A DNA stretch of 64,000 nt from Cryptomeria japonica (lineage: Eukaryota; Streptophyta; Pinopsida; Cupressales; Cupressaceae). Made by a program: the position numbers and the translations under genes. The stretch lies in the NCBI RefSeq assembly GCF_030272615.1, contig NC_081415.1:603405644-603469643 (forward strand), written 5' to 3'. The stretch's first letter is position 1, and every line of letters starts with the position of its first letter. Positions 23,166 through 35,473 of the stretch are shown in pieces. The notes beneath the pieces were generated by a model. The model made no database searches, was not told the DNA's origin, and saw nothing but the letters and a program-made list of their open reading frames with translations.

Positions 23166-26100
23166 TTACAAGTCCTTTTCGGCCTCTGCAGCTTCTTCAA
23201 TAGGCTGTTCGGTTGCAACTTCTTCTACCTTTTTAGGGGTGCTCTCTAACTGTTCCGAATCATGGGTGGCATATTTTGTTGTCCACTCATCATAAACATC
23301 ATCAGCTGGCCATGTGAAATTAATCACTTTAGTATTGGCCTTGGTCAACCTTTTCCAGAAGTTTCTAATCTTGTTGACTTCTGAATTAAGAAAACCATAA
23401 TGCGATTTAATTTTCTCTATCTCTTGAATTGTCACAACAAAGAAGGAAGCATCATCTAAATCAATAATTCCTTTAATTTTGGTTGACAGTTTGGCCTCTA
23501 ACTCCTTGAGCCACTCTTGTTTGTCCTTCGGTTGATCTGGGCTAACAAAAACTCTTGGGAGCAACTCAAAAACCTGATCAACATACTCCTTTTTGCACAA
23601 GTTAATTTTCCTATCAGCATTATCCACCCCTTTTGCTAATTTTACTAGCTCTTTGCTGATGTCACAAGTGGATTTGATGATAGGATTGGCCCCTGCTTCA
23701 TCATAAGATGCACAAATAAACTCTAAATCCTTCTCTCTAGGCCTCCACTTGTCAAAAATAGGTGTCAAAATGGCCTTATCTCCCTTGAGCTCATTCCATA
23801 TATCCAAAATTTTACCTATATTATTGTATAGTAGTGAGGCATTCACTATGTCTACAAAACTTGTAACAGTAGCCTTTACTCTTTCCTCATACTTCTTTGC
23901 ATACAGGGCTTGAGCCTATTTTAAATTCTCTAATTCTTGGGGAGTAATCTCAATCATTTGGTTGCTGGAAGGTGCGGGAGATGGTGGGAACTCAATGATA
24001 GGGCTAATGGGTGGAGGTCTGGCAGGAGAAGAGGAGATCATCAGTGTTGAAGATTCACCTTGATGATACTATCCTACTAGCTACTTCTGCAATTTAGCAA
24101 TGATGCTATCTCTTTTCCTTACCTCTTCTTGGGCACTAGTGTAGGCTTTTAAAATTGTCCCTAGCTTAACTTGGAGATCTGCCTTTTCCTTAGCCTCCCT
24201 TTCCGCTACCGCAACAATAAATTTTGTAGCTTCTAATATAGTACTAGCGGCTTCCACTACCCTAGTAGTCTACACTCTCTTCACCATCATTCCTCCAAGG
24301 TAACTTGACCCTAAGGTGTCCTTCTTCTTCTTATTTTCATCTCTTTTTAGAGACCACATGACTAATGTAGCATTGTCTTTACTGAAAGTGACTCCCTCCA
24401 TAGGTTTTGTCTCCTTTCTTATTGCTTCCGGGACTAAAGCATCTTCTATGTCCCATTCATGGAGAATGAGTACCCCAACCTAAGCCACCATGTCTCTTCC
24501 TTGCTGAGGAGTGACAGTCTTAAATTCTTCCACCATTTCTTGCTTTATTTCCTCCTCAACTGTAACTGGATCTTTATGAGGCTACTCACCTTTCCTTTTC
24601 TCACACCTTGCATTGTATTTGTCAATGCTCTACTTCCATACAAATTGCATGAATACTTCTAATGTGATAAATTTGTCATTGGCCAAGAAATCTTTATTGG
24701 CTTGTTTGATCTCAGTATCCCATTCTTGGCCTTTGAACTCATTGATAGTGATATTCATTTCAGCAGCTAGGGGCTCTTCTGGCATTCCCTCCTCTACTTC
24801 ATCATATGTGTTGGCAATTTCTCCTAGACTGCCTAACTATAATAGTTGCTCAACTGCTACCTGTACATCTCGTATATGGATAGGATATTGAGATGGAGAG
24901 TACAAAGATTCTTCAGATTGTACCTCTTTTCCCACTCTTTGTTTCTTTGGGCTATTAGGGATGTCGATGACATAATGTATCTTCCTCTTTCCTTTATAGG
25001 TAGAGAGCTCCCCCGTAGTAGGCATAAGCACACTATATTTAGATTTCTTGTGCAACATATAATCACCAGGAGGGATTGTTCTAGCAAACGTAGACCTACT
25101 CAAAATCAGTCTTTCTTTCTCAGGGCTATTCTTGATTACAACCTCTCTCTTTTCTTTAATGTTTGCATCACCTCCTCAAAACTAAGAATCAAAAACTTCA
25201 TCTTCTTTGCAAAGGGGTGAAAACTAGACAAAGGGTCATAACTCATATCAAATTGATGCACCAAGTCAAAGGCTTTTTTATAAGCCACCCACTTTTCATT
25301 TCTCAGCTCTTGTTCATCCAAATCAAACTCATTTCTAATGAGGTCTTCAGAAAACTAAAATTGATGGGGTTTAGCTTTGCATATTGCCCTCTTCCTAAAC
25401 ATACCATTGAAGAAGTCTTCGGGGTCAACACATTGGGAGATTGCAGTTGACAAATGATATGGCTAAAGGAAATCTTCAAAACATTTCCTACCTCCTTTCA
25501 TTATCACAAATTGGTGTGGCATAGTAATTGTAGGGAAAATTGTCCCCTTACCTTTGCCTATCAATTCTGCTTCCTGCATAGTACCAATTTGCCTAAGAAT
25601 CTTTGCAATTCCCACTTTAAGAGGGACCTATTAAGGTAACAAAAATGGGGTACCTATGAAACCATATATTTTGAAAACTATGGAAATAGGGTATAGGTAG
25701 ATATCACCCCAATTGTGGACAATTTTTATGTCCTCTGCAAACTCTTGTGTCCTAATGAATTCCAAAAGCACCTTGGGAACTCTTGGATTCTCCGAACAGA
25801 TAAGGGTCCTAATTTTTTATGCAAAACATTTATTAAACCTTAGAAAACTTGCATCTTCTCTGTCCCATAACAGAACTATGCTCCATAATTGCACCGACAT
25901 CTTTTCTCCATCCTTCTCTTTCACAAGATCCATCCCACTTGCAAAATAATCACCACCCTTGAATACAAACAAATGCATAAGAAGGGAATACCACCCAAAA
26001 GGCCTTTCTACTTTCCCACTCTTTATCCTTGTCAATCCATTATGGATAGCATTAGTGATAAAAGAAGCATAGTCAATGGTTATTGCCATAGAAGAATTCA

Positions 26101-26803
26101 AAATCTGAGCAACCATCAGCATGTAGTGAGTAGGCATACTTGCCCCAGCATCCTCCCTTAGGATTTGGCAAAGTGACTATAATCCTTTAGCCCTAAGGGT
26201 AAACAAATTTAGAGAGAAAGGCTCTTCAGTGTTAGGTCCTACAACTCTCAACCCACCTATCTTCACAAAGAATTCTTTTACAGACCCATTCCTAAGGTGG
26301 TTCCTTTGCACACTATACACCTAAGCTAATGATTTAAAATTAATAGGCTCTAGAAAATTAGTGTATTCACTTAACCCAAAGGCATTCCTGAATTACTCAT
26401 TATTAATTTCAATGAGATTTTTCCTATTGATATCCTTAATACTTCTTGTAATTGGGTCATAATTATGTGCAATTTGGGTCAAAAGATCCACATCAAAGAA
26501 AACCCTAGGGACCACCAACTTTCCAACGTCCAACTCCTAGATACTGTTCTGAGGGGTTGAAGAGTTTCTCATGCCGAATCCAACCTTGAATAATCCCAAC
26601 CTAGAAATCCCTATTTGAGGGTCTCTTAACCAATTACCGTTATCATATAATCCTTCTCCTGTTTTCAGGCGAGGAGCTCTTGGCACCAATTCTTTCATTT
26701 TGGAAGCCACATTAGTTGACAACGTCAACTGTTCAAGGAAATCATCACAAATGGCCCTCTCTTGGTAATTGACCTTTCCTGAGAATTCCCTCTTAGGTGC
26801 CAT
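23166..26803 (-). pseudogene. LTR-embedded accessory ORF, copy 2
   Basis: This second copy of the LTR ORF starts MAPKREFSGKVNYQERAI at 26803 and ends EAEKDL-stop at 23166, about 1,212 codons. Pieces: N-terminus 26537-26803 (DDFLEQLTLSTN); core 25817-26137 (FGWYSLLMHLFVFKGGDYF); basic stretch at 24837-25103 (GKRKIHYVIDIPNSPKKQR), a candidate nuclear localisation or nucleic-acid-binding patch that is mostly deleted from copy 1; helical C-terminus 23166-23846. The only clear frameshift is a one-base loss in a T-run near 25155; other breaks are stops. Copies 1 and 2 are damaged at different sites, so the frame was open when both LTRs were made. Function unknown. Confidence 0.65.
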
Positions 26804-26926
26804 CTTTTAAAAAATAAGCAAGCAATCTAACAATCACCCTCAATTGTTCTATGACAAATCAAAACCTCAATTTAAAACACACATAGTTAAAATGATGGCC
26901 AAATAAGAGTATAGAAAAACTTGCTT

Positions 26927-27175
26927 TTACTCAAAGGAATTAGCTCTGCAACTGAAGAAATCCGCTCTGCAACTGCTTCTTTGGAAATACTCTTTATAAT
27001 GATACCTCATTTTAATTGATATGAGATCATATATGGCACCTGGGCTCTTAACTGCGACATTGATTTCACATGCTTTGGCCATCCCTTCAGAATTGAATTC
27101 ATGAAAGAATTCAAAATTTTTGCTCCAATGGGTCACAACGCCTATGTATTTTCTTTTCAATATTTTGCAAGGCAT
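26927..27175 (-). CDS. 82-codon ORF in the Tat LTR, copy 2
   Basis: This copy of the small LTR ORF starts MPCKILKRKYIGVV and lies 123 bases upstream of the long ORF, the same spacing as in the other LTR. It is open throughout and of identical length, although the neighbouring long ORF is broken. The core FNSEGMAKACEINVAVKS is unchanged apart from one Y/F exchange. Unrecognised. Confidence 0.45.
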   Translation of the reverse strand: MPCKILKRKYIGVVTHWSKNFEFFHEFNSEGMAKACEINVAVKSPGAIYDLISIKMRYHYKEYFQRSSCRADFFSCRANSFE

Positions 27176-28454
27176 AACTTCTTAGCAATTTTGCTTCATG
27201 AAATCATGCTAGTCATCCGATCAAATGAGACTTGATTGGTCTTTACACTAGCTTAGCACTTTTACCTTTTCATCGGGCCTTATCTCATTTCGCCATTTCA
27301 CAGGGCATATCCTTCAAACATCTTACAAGAATGAAATAATGCCAGCCGTTAGATTAAAATGAAGTTGATCTTCCTTTAACTTCATGTTTTATTTGCCTTT
27401 GGAAACGAAAAACCTTTTCACCATTTTACAGAGCATAAAGCATGAGCGCTTTACCTTTGCAAATTCACGTGGGTTGTCCGATCAAATGAGACTTGATCGG
27501 TCTTTACACTCTAAACTGACTTCGGCAAATGTGGGCCCTCTAACTCGACCCCCAAACACCTGGCATCTAGTTGTTTTCCAAGCTGACATGTCAGTCTTTC
27601 ATTTGCTGAGAGAAAAACATTAGGTTCCTCATTTTTGCCACCTGTATCTGTCAGAACACCTTTTATCCTGCGACATGACTCACTTCTGGGACCCACCTTC
27701 TTTTAACTCTCGGACCTGCCTTGCTGATTATTGCGGTTTCTACCATGTGCAATCATCTTACTTGCCTTTTAGACCAGCTGGACTATCTACTTGGAGTACC
27801 ATATCATTTCACCATTTCATAGAGGATAACTATCGAGCTTTTTTATCTTGCGAAACAGCGCAAACCGTCGGATCAAATTGAAAATGACCATCCTTTAAGG
27901 AAACCCTTTAGAAAATTCTTTGCATGCCGCGCCCCACCACCTTTTCGCTATTTCGCGAAAGGTATTTTACTCATGAGTTCAAGCTGCGAAACAACGCTAG
28001 CTGTTGGATGAAATCTGAGATGACCATCTTTTAATTGAGGCTATTTTCGCCATTTCGTGGGTCTTAAACCACGCACAACTTTGCCTAGCGAAATAGTGAA
28101 AACCATAGATTTTCTTGAAAGATGCACACAACTTAATGGGCCCAACAACATTAGGAGGAAAATAAGTATAAGGCATAAAATTTATGATTAATTCACAAGT
28201 CCGCCTAGGCAAATGACAAGGGGGAACACTTCTTACGAACCTAAGACCCATTACTTAAGTGGATAAAGTAACGAAGAATTAGAAATAAGGGGCTTTCAAT
28301 ATTTTGCGAAAATATTGGAGAATTTGAAATTAAAAACCTAAAACCCCCAAGACCTAACACAGAGCTGAAGCAACTGAAAGTAGGTCTAATTCAAAATTTC
28401 AAAATTTAGCCAACTTATGGGAAAGGAAAACCCATTTTTTAAACAGTAATAACA

Positions 28455-28762
28455 GATTCCTAACAGGATCTGTTCTAGTAAAGAACATTGTAAGGCCTTA
28501 ACCGGTTTGGTTACTATTTTGCAGATAGTTGACTTATGAGTTTTACTCACCTTGGTTTTTCCTATTTGGGTTTCCACGTCAAAACATCTTGTGTTATGGT
28601 GATTGTGATTTTGTGGGTGAATTCTTTAATTGTTGTTTGGCTTATTTATGTTTTAATCAGTTTATTGTTTAAATTGCTACTCTGGTCAATAGTTAAATTG
28701 CTTAAGAGTTTTTTTAAAAGTTTGGGCATACTAATTCACCCCCCCCTCTTAGTATTCATCAA
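28455..28762 (+). repeat. 3' LTR of element I, second part
   Basis: This continues the LTR of 8129-8847 after the inserted Tat-like element. It carries on the plus strand the block shared by copia-type LTRs here (CACCTTGGTTTTTCC and TTTGGGTTTCCACGT, 28549-28579). It ends with CTAATTC followed by a C-run and CTCTTAGTATTC, the reverse complement of the G-rich ends of the minus-strand LTRs. It then passes directly into LTR sequence of element H at about 28763. Confidence 0.7.
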
Positions 28763-29204
28763 GATCAACCAGGACCAAGTATAGGCCCACATGCTTCAGG
28801 AATGATTATAAATGCCAAGTCTCAACCATGATCACCAACAACATCTTGAAACTCTATCAAAAGGTGCACCAACACCACTTGTGCAATTAATAAAAGATCT
28901 CCATCAAAAGCTCTGTTTGGGAAACCCTTGTTAGAACCAGAAACAAATCTTCTAAGCAAGCAGGATAGCATCCAATCACCAGACCCAAACCAATTGACCA
29001 AATATGATTATAAGTATCACGAACAAGCCAATTCCAACACACAACTATATCAGAGCTTATTGGATCATACCAGATCCAAGTTAACTAGAAACCAGTTAAC
29101 CTACCAGGACCAGAAGGGTGTCAGTAAAGCATCAAACAACTAGTGTTGACATCAATGACAAAACATCAATGCAACACATAGTCAATTCCACCAAATGGCC
29201 AACA
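28763..29204 (-). repeat. Partial 3' LTR of element H
   Basis: These 442 bases align with 48971-49413 of the 5' LTR (shared GGACCAAGTATAGG, AAGCAAGCAGGATAG and TAGTGTTGACATCAATGAC). The terminus GGCCAACA at 29204 corresponds to the LTR start TGTTGG on the minus strand. The distal 750 or so bases are absent. Confidence 0.8.
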
Positions 29205-29564
29205 ATCGCCTCCTTTGTCATTGATGGCAACAATCGATGTGAAAAACATCTAAGTACCAAGAAATACCAAACAAGTCTCCCCTTGTGTAAGACAACCAAC
29301 AATCACCCATATATAGCTTTGAATAACTCTCACTTTATCATATCTCTCCCCCATTGACATTTATTATTTTATTTCTTTTTCGTTTTCACATCAATATCTC
29401 TCCCCCTTGGACATTAGTGCCAGAAATCTAACAAAAATATCAAACCAGAAACATAAGCCTCTAAATCTCAAAGCTGACTACTCCCCCTAAGAAGTAACAT
29501 CTCACATCAGTGCCAGAATCAATAGTATCTCAGATAGTGCATGATGGATTGTTGCCAAACCCCA
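29205..29564 (-). promoter_or_regulatory. Polypurine tract region of element H
   Basis: Between LTR and pol, the minus strand holds GACAAAGGAGGCGAT abutting the LTR, two GGGGGAGA tracts at about 29345 and 29400, and CTTAGGGGGAGTAGT at about 29485. The proximal tract is eroded. No gene is present. Confidence 0.65.
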
Positions 29565-32500
29565 TCAATCCTCTACCAGAGGGGCAAAAACTCCCAATTT
29601 ATCTCTCAAGTACTCCAATGATTCCTTGGATAAAGATTTAGTGAAAATATATGCAATGTGTTCTTTAGTGTTCACATAAACTAGTCTAACTTCATTTGCT
29701 TCCACCTTCTCCTTCAAAAATTTATACTTGATAGATATGTGCTTTGTTTTAGAATGAAATACCAGAGTCTTTGATATATCAATAGCAATAGAGTTATCAT
29801 AGTGAATAACTAACGGTGCATCACAATCCACCTTTATATCCTTTAACATTTGATTCATCCATAAAACTTGTGTACAATTAGTAGCAGCAACAACATACTC
29901 AACTTCAATAGTAGATAAATAAGTACATGATTTTTTATTAGTGATCCAATGAAACCAACTTCTTTCCAAGAAATAAAGCTCCACTAGACGTACTTTTCTG
30001 GTCATCAACATCTCTAGCCCAATCAACATCTATATATGCACATAAAGTAAAGTTATCATCCTTAGGGTGCCACAAGCCATATTTCAATGTACCTTGCAAG
30101 TATCTAAACATCCTTTTCACTACCATTTCCTAATTTTCTCTAGGATCACTCTAAAATCTTGAAACAATACAACCACCATTCATAATGTCAGACCTAGTCT
30201 GAGTCAAATAAAGAAGACCTTCAATCATAGATTTGTATCTTGTAGGATTTACCAGTGTAGAAACATCTTTTCTTGTCAATTTTTCACTTGTAACCATAGG
30301 AGTACTTACTGGTTTAGAATCTCCCATACCAAATGTCTTCAATAATTCCTTAGCATATTTAGTTTGATAGATAAAAATACCTTTGTCAGTCTGAGTAATC
30401 TGTAAACCTAAGAAAAATTTCATCTCATCAATCATAGACATCTCAAATTCTTTCTCCATATTCATAGAAAATTCTATGCATAATTTATCTTCACCTCAAA
30501 AAATAATGTCACCAACAAATACTTCAACAATCATTATATCATCATCAATGATTTTATAATATAAATTATGATCAACACTGCCCTTAGTAAAACCAAGCTT
30601 CAAAAGATATTTATTCAACCTTGCATACCAGGCTCTAGGTGCTTGTTTCAATCTATATAAAGCTTTCCTTAACCTCCAAACCATATCTATATAATCTAAT
30701 AGTGAAAAACCATCAGGTTCTCAACATAAACTTCCTCATAAAGATCCACATTCAAAAATGCACATTAAACATCCATCTGATAAACATTGTAGTTTTTATA
30801 AGCAACATAGGCAAAAAATAATCTTACAGCTTCAATACTAGCTATCGGTGCAAAAGTCTCTCCATAATCAATTCCTTCCTTCTGAGAATATCCTTTACAA
30901 AAAAATATATCCTTATTCCTTATAACTTGATCATCCTCATTCAATTTATTCCTAAAAACCCATATAGTTCCAATAACATTTTTATTTTTAGGTCGGGGAA
31001 CCAAAGTCCATGTGTTATTTTTCTTAATCTGATATAATTCTTCTTCTATAGCTTTCAACCAATGTTCATCTTTTCATGCCTCAATTAGTGATACCAGTTC
31101 AACTTATGAAATTAAACATACCTCATTAGTTGTTAGTCTTCTTGTTGTCATCACTCCATTTCTTTTATCCCCAGTGATTTGATCTTCAAAATGATTCAGT
31201 TTCACATGCCTATGAGTCTTTTAACTCTCTGTTACCCTTCCCTATTCTTCAGTTATTGTATAATTCTGTTATGTTTCCAGAGTAACTAGTTCAACTCTTT
31301 GTTCCGGTAAAGGTGATACCAGTTCAGATATAATCACTTCCACTCCTGGTTCCTTCTCATAAACTCTAATTTGACTTTTGTTCAGCTCATCTACATTGAC
31401 ATTAGCACTCTCCACAATTCTCTGCAATCTCTTGTTATAACATCTATATGCTTTTCTTTCATTAGAATAACCAATAAATATGCCTTCATCACATCTAGGA
31501 TTAAATTTCCCAATAGTATCATCTCTCCATATATAACATTTACTACCAAAAATTTTGAAACACTTAATTGTAGGTGTATTGCCAAACCATAATTCATAAG
31601 GTGTATTACCACTTTCTCCTTTGATATGTACTTTGTTGAATGTATAAACCATTGTACTCACTAGTTCTCTCTACTAGATATGAGGTAGGTTACTTTCCAT
31701 CATCATTGTTCTAGCAACATCCAAGATAGTTTTGTTATTCCTTTCCACACCTCCATTCTGTTGAGGTGTCTGGGGAGCAGAAAATTGTCTTCTTATACCA
31801 TGCTTGTCACAAAAGTTATTAAACTCACTGGATGTGAATTGTCCACCATGATCTGATCTAAAAAATTTAATCTTCAATCCTATCTCATTTTCCACTTTAG
31901 CTTTAAATATTTTAAACTTTTCAAATGCTTCATATTTTTCTCTTTAAAAAGTAACTAACATCATTCTAGAATAATCACCAATGATTAGCATGGAATATTT
32001 ATCACCATGAAAACGTTTAACTCTAGCAGGCCCACATAAATCAGTATGAATAAGATCAAGAACATCATTTGATTTATCTTGTATGCTCCCAAAAGAGGTT
32101 CTAACTTGTTTACCCATATGTTATTCTTTACATACCATATTATAGGGCTTCATAATATTAGGTATATCCCTAACTGCTTTAGTTGAACTGATCTTCACAA
32201 TGCAATCAAAATTCACATGACAAACCCTTTTATGCCATAGCCAACTCTCATCAGTCTGTGTAATGAAATGTGTCTTCTCACCAGAGTTCAAATAAAATAT
32301 ATTACCTTTTTTCTGTGTACTGCTTGCAATCTCCAAGCCAGATCTGTTAATGATTTTGCATTTTCCATCCTTGAACTGTAGTTGAAATCCCTTATCTACC
32401 AATTGTCCTACACTCAAAATATTATGCTTCAAACCTTCAACATAATAAACATTGTTAGTATTGTTCCTACCATCCAATGATATAGTTCCTTTTTCTTTTA

Positions 32501-32694
32501 ATCATACATGCCTTGTCATCTCCAAATCTAACTAGTCCACCATCAAATTCTTGCAAAGATAGAAACTTCCCTTTATCTCTAATCATATGATGTGAAAAAC
32601 AATTGTCAATTACCCATTCATCCTTGTCCTCAATTTTAGCAACAAGTGCTTTTTCTTCAGGTATATTCTCTTCCAGTCCTGGATCATCTTCCTT
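29565..32694 (-). pseudogene. Copia polyprotein of element H
   Basis: Minus-strand order is protease, integrase, RT, RNase H, diagnostic of Ty1/copia. Protease: VIDNCFSHHMIRDKGKFL at about 32600, where copia has D-S-G. Integrase: zinc-binding region at 32121-32477 (WLWHKRVCHVNFD), core at 31674-31895 (FRSDHGGQFTSSEF, PQQNGGVERNN), C-terminal region at 31269-31661. RT: 30151-31058 (NTWTLVPRPKNKNVIGT, YRLKQAPRAWY), with the YVDD box changed to FVGD at about 30515, losing a catalytic Asp. RNase H: 29565-30126 (STIEVEYVVAATNC, HYDNSIAIDIS). Multiple stops and frameshifts. Element E cuts the frame at 32695, upstream of protease. Confidence 0.85.
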
Positions 32695-32699
32695 GATAG
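32695..32699. repeat. Target site duplication of E, left copy
   Basis: GATAG immediately before the LTR start TGTTAGG. The partner GATAG is at 43353-43357, directly after the other LTR end. Confidence 0.85.
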
Positions 32700-33681
32700 T
32701 GTTAGGTCCTAGAGACAACTAAGAGGGGGAGGGGGGTGAATCAGTTGTCCAATAAATTCAAAGAAAAATTAACTTAACCAAACTTTATGTCGGTAGATAG
32801 TTTTATTAGTTAATTGCAGTACTGGTAAAGATTAATGTAGGTGTAAACCTTGTAAGGGGAAAAACCATGGTGGGAAACCTTACCCAAAATCAGATGATAC
32901 TACTATAGATAGTATGTGTGTACAATATGGAGTCTACACATGCAGAAAGGCCAATTGCCGAGAGCTCACTACTCAATCACAAAATGGGAGTCACATTGAC
33001 TACAATTGGATGGTTAAATCCAATGATAATATACTACTCAGAATAGCATCTTCATATGCTAGATTCAAGACTCATTTATCTTGGATATGCCTTCTTCAAA
33101 CCTTCCTTCAATCTTGAATGATGTCTGCATGTATAGCTCTGCTAATATTTGCATATACCTTATTACAATCCCTTTTCCCAATCCTATATAAATCAAATAA
33201 ATGAGATCTTACATTTATACCATAACCTAAGACCAAATGAGTAGGTTGGCTCACTTTTCAATAAAATCAATTACAAATTATTCAATATGTGATGCATCAT
33301 GTCGGCTCAATGCATTTACAATAATAACAAATCATCTACATGATGTGTCATGCTGATCTAGAATAGATATGCTTGTTGGTGCATAACCTAGACCTATTTT
33401 CTAGTAACAGCAAATATCCAAACCCGAATAGACCAATGAACAAATTACCAAATCCAAGTGTTCAAACAATGTCTTCGACATACCCAAATAATTTCCAAGT
33501 CATTCCAAGTGTCGGTGAACAATATAACCTATCGGTAAACCAGATACCGGTGACTGTGCATAAGTCACTAACATGTTGGTGAACACAATCAAGAATCTCC
33601 AAGTGCTGATAAGTGTTGATAGATGTTGACAAGTGTTGACATCAATGACAAAACCATATCAACATATCCAAAATACCAACA
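32700..33681 (-). repeat. 3' LTR of element E
   Basis: 982 bases run from TGTTAGGTCC to AATACCAACA. It contains the shared LTR block GGGGAAAAACCATGGTGGG at about 32855-32873 and the G-rich end AAGAGGGGGAGGGGGG. A degraded polypurine tract (GCCAAATGGAGAGAT on the minus strand) abuts 33681. Confidence 0.85.
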
Positions 33682-33860
33682 ATCTCTCCATTTGGCATTG
33701 ATAGCAACACAAGATGGAAAAACCATTAAAGTGCCAAAATAGAAATGCCAAAAACCCAAAACCAACAATCTCCCAAAGAGATTATTAACCAAACTAGAAA
33801 TCAAAATACCAAGAGTAACAACCTCTCCCTCAAAGGATAATGTGTTTTTTCATAACAATC

Positions 33861-35453
33861 TGATGGGTTGGTGCTTGGGATAGACTAGCCTAGTCTATGC
33901 TCTTGGATCCTTTCCTTGGATCACCTGGTGTTCTCTCCACACCCTAGGGCCTCTAGGACTTCCATTTGCTTGAGGAATCCCCTGACCATGCCCAATCCAC
34001 CCACCAATGAGTTGCAATACTGCTCCTAAGGTCTCATCTACTCATGAGACTCAAAACCCCTTACTATGGCTAATAAGGGCTAGGCTTGTTCCACACCTTC
34101 CAAGGTCTTAGCAAGGTTTTTTCAGGTCTATTTCATGGTCTATCCACCCATTCATGATCCCCCAAGAGGTTTCAAGCCTTCAACCCCTTACCGATTTCAC
34201 TATTTTGTGTTTTTGCCTTCAAATAGGGCTACAAGGATTAGGAACAATTAGGCCTCCTAACCGGTCTTCTAGGGCTCCCTCTCACAAACAGTGCACAAAA
34301 AACCCAAACTCCCAAAATGGACTACCATTCATCTGGAAAGGACTCATGGATTTTCTAGGTTTTAGGCCTCCAAGTGTCCGTACACTGTCCTAGGTAGATT
34401 TTAAGGTTTTCAAGGGTTTTTGTGAGGGTTTTTAGGGTCTGCTTGGGTCACAATGAGTGTTTTGGTTTTTAGCCACCTTGTTTGGATTGGTGGAGGCTCC
34501 TCCTTCACACCAATTATTCCTCACTGACTCCTCTACACCTCCTCCAAAGGATGCACTCTCCACTAACCAACCTTGCTCTCCAAGACCTCGGCAATTTGAC
34601 CTCTCCTAATCGAGCACTGTCCAGTCTTGCCTAGGAGTGGGTCTTTTCTTGGCCTTCCTACATTTTTAAGGGCCTTTCTTACATGGGACTATATTACAGG
34701 GTCTTCACTTCCATTCCCCATGGTTTCATGGTGATTCCACAATGAGGAATGGAGTTAAGACTTCATTTGCACAAACCAGTCCAAAACTGGACAGTGAGAC
34801 TACAACTTACAAATTATTTACAAACACACTCAACCGGTAAAAAAAAAGCTAATCTAATCACTCACAATGAATATATATACATGAAAGAAGACATTTCACA
34901 TAGGTTTGCTCACAAATCAATCCATTAGTTTTCTTGGTAACTTCATTCAAACTGACTGGTAACTCAAAAACAGTCACAGTCAAGCTTTTCTTCCTTGGGT
35001 CGTACAATGTCTGACATCCAACCCCTTAATTTAGGGTTTGTAAATACTTATACTACCCATACCTTTCTCAGTGTACCAAAATTAGGGCTCTCCATGCACA
35101 ACAAGGGTCTATGACCATTTTTGGGTGGAAAAGTTGCTTGACAACTTTAAAAAGTTGTCATGCAACTTTTGCATCTTTTGAGCAACTTTGCCATTGTTGC
35201 TTTTCATGACCCCTAATCCTATTTTGGGCTATCCTAAGGACATCAACATGCCAATAAGGCCTAACACACATTTCAGGCACACTCAACCTCTCTTGCACTA
35301 GAAATCACAACAAAAACACTAAGGACCTAAAACTAGGACCTAGTCTAGCACACATGAGCTCACGACTCTTATTCATGTACAATGGCTTCTACAGAAGCAT
35401 AACACCAAGAAGATAAAGAAAGAAAAAGAGTTTGGAAGGGTTCTCCTACACCA
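33861..35453 (-). repeat. 3' LTR of element F
   Basis: 1,593 bases, with minus-strand termini TGGTGTAGGAG and CAACCCATCA. It is colinear with 40129-41698, contains a strong hairpin (35129-35170), and is abutted by the polypurine tract at 35454. Confidence 0.9.
35129..35170. other. Hairpin in the F LTR, 3' copy
   Basis: Two 19-base arms, AAAAGTTGCTTGACAACTT and AAGTTGTCATGCAACTTTT, are complementary at 18 of 19 positions around a 4-base loop (TAAA). The same structure is kept in the other LTR. Confidence 0.8.
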
Positions 35454-35466
35454 TACTCCCCCTCTA
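35454..35466 (-). promoter_or_regulatory. Polypurine tract of element F
   Basis: The minus strand reads AGAGGGGGAGTA directly against the LTR start TGGTGTAGG, the expected plus-strand primer site. Confidence 0.85.
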
Positions 35467-35473
35467 CACACAA

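Larger units (their letters stand above)
8848..28454 (-). mobile_element. Tat-like gypsy retrotransposon with giant LTRs
   Basis: A 19.6-kb minus-strand element is bounded by two alignable direct repeats, 8848-15040 and 22220-28454, each about 6.2 kb. In minus orientation the LTRs begin TGTTATTACTG (TATTATT in the 3' copy) and end GAGGACA/GAAGACA. Just inside the 5' LTR is the PBS TGGCGACTCTGGTGGGGA. The internal 7.2 kb encodes gag, protease, an extra RNase H, RT, RNase H and integrase; gag to RNase H is one frame apart from a shift near 20300. The extra RNase H and unusual PBS point to the Tat/Ogre group. It sits inside the LTR of element I. I could not see an exact target duplication (TCTAT on the left, GATTC on the right). 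Confidence 0.85.
22220..28454 (-). repeat. 5' LTR of the Tat-like element (6.2 kb)
   Basis: This is the upstream LTR in element orientation, with intact termini TGTTATTACTG and GAGGACA. It is colinear with 8848-15040. The first 60 aligned bases at the 3' end differ at two positions plus a one-base indel, so the copies are old but easily aligned. It carries the same repeats, 82-codon ORF and long ORF. This copy keeps the 74 bases (24943-25016) lost from the other. Confidence 0.85.
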
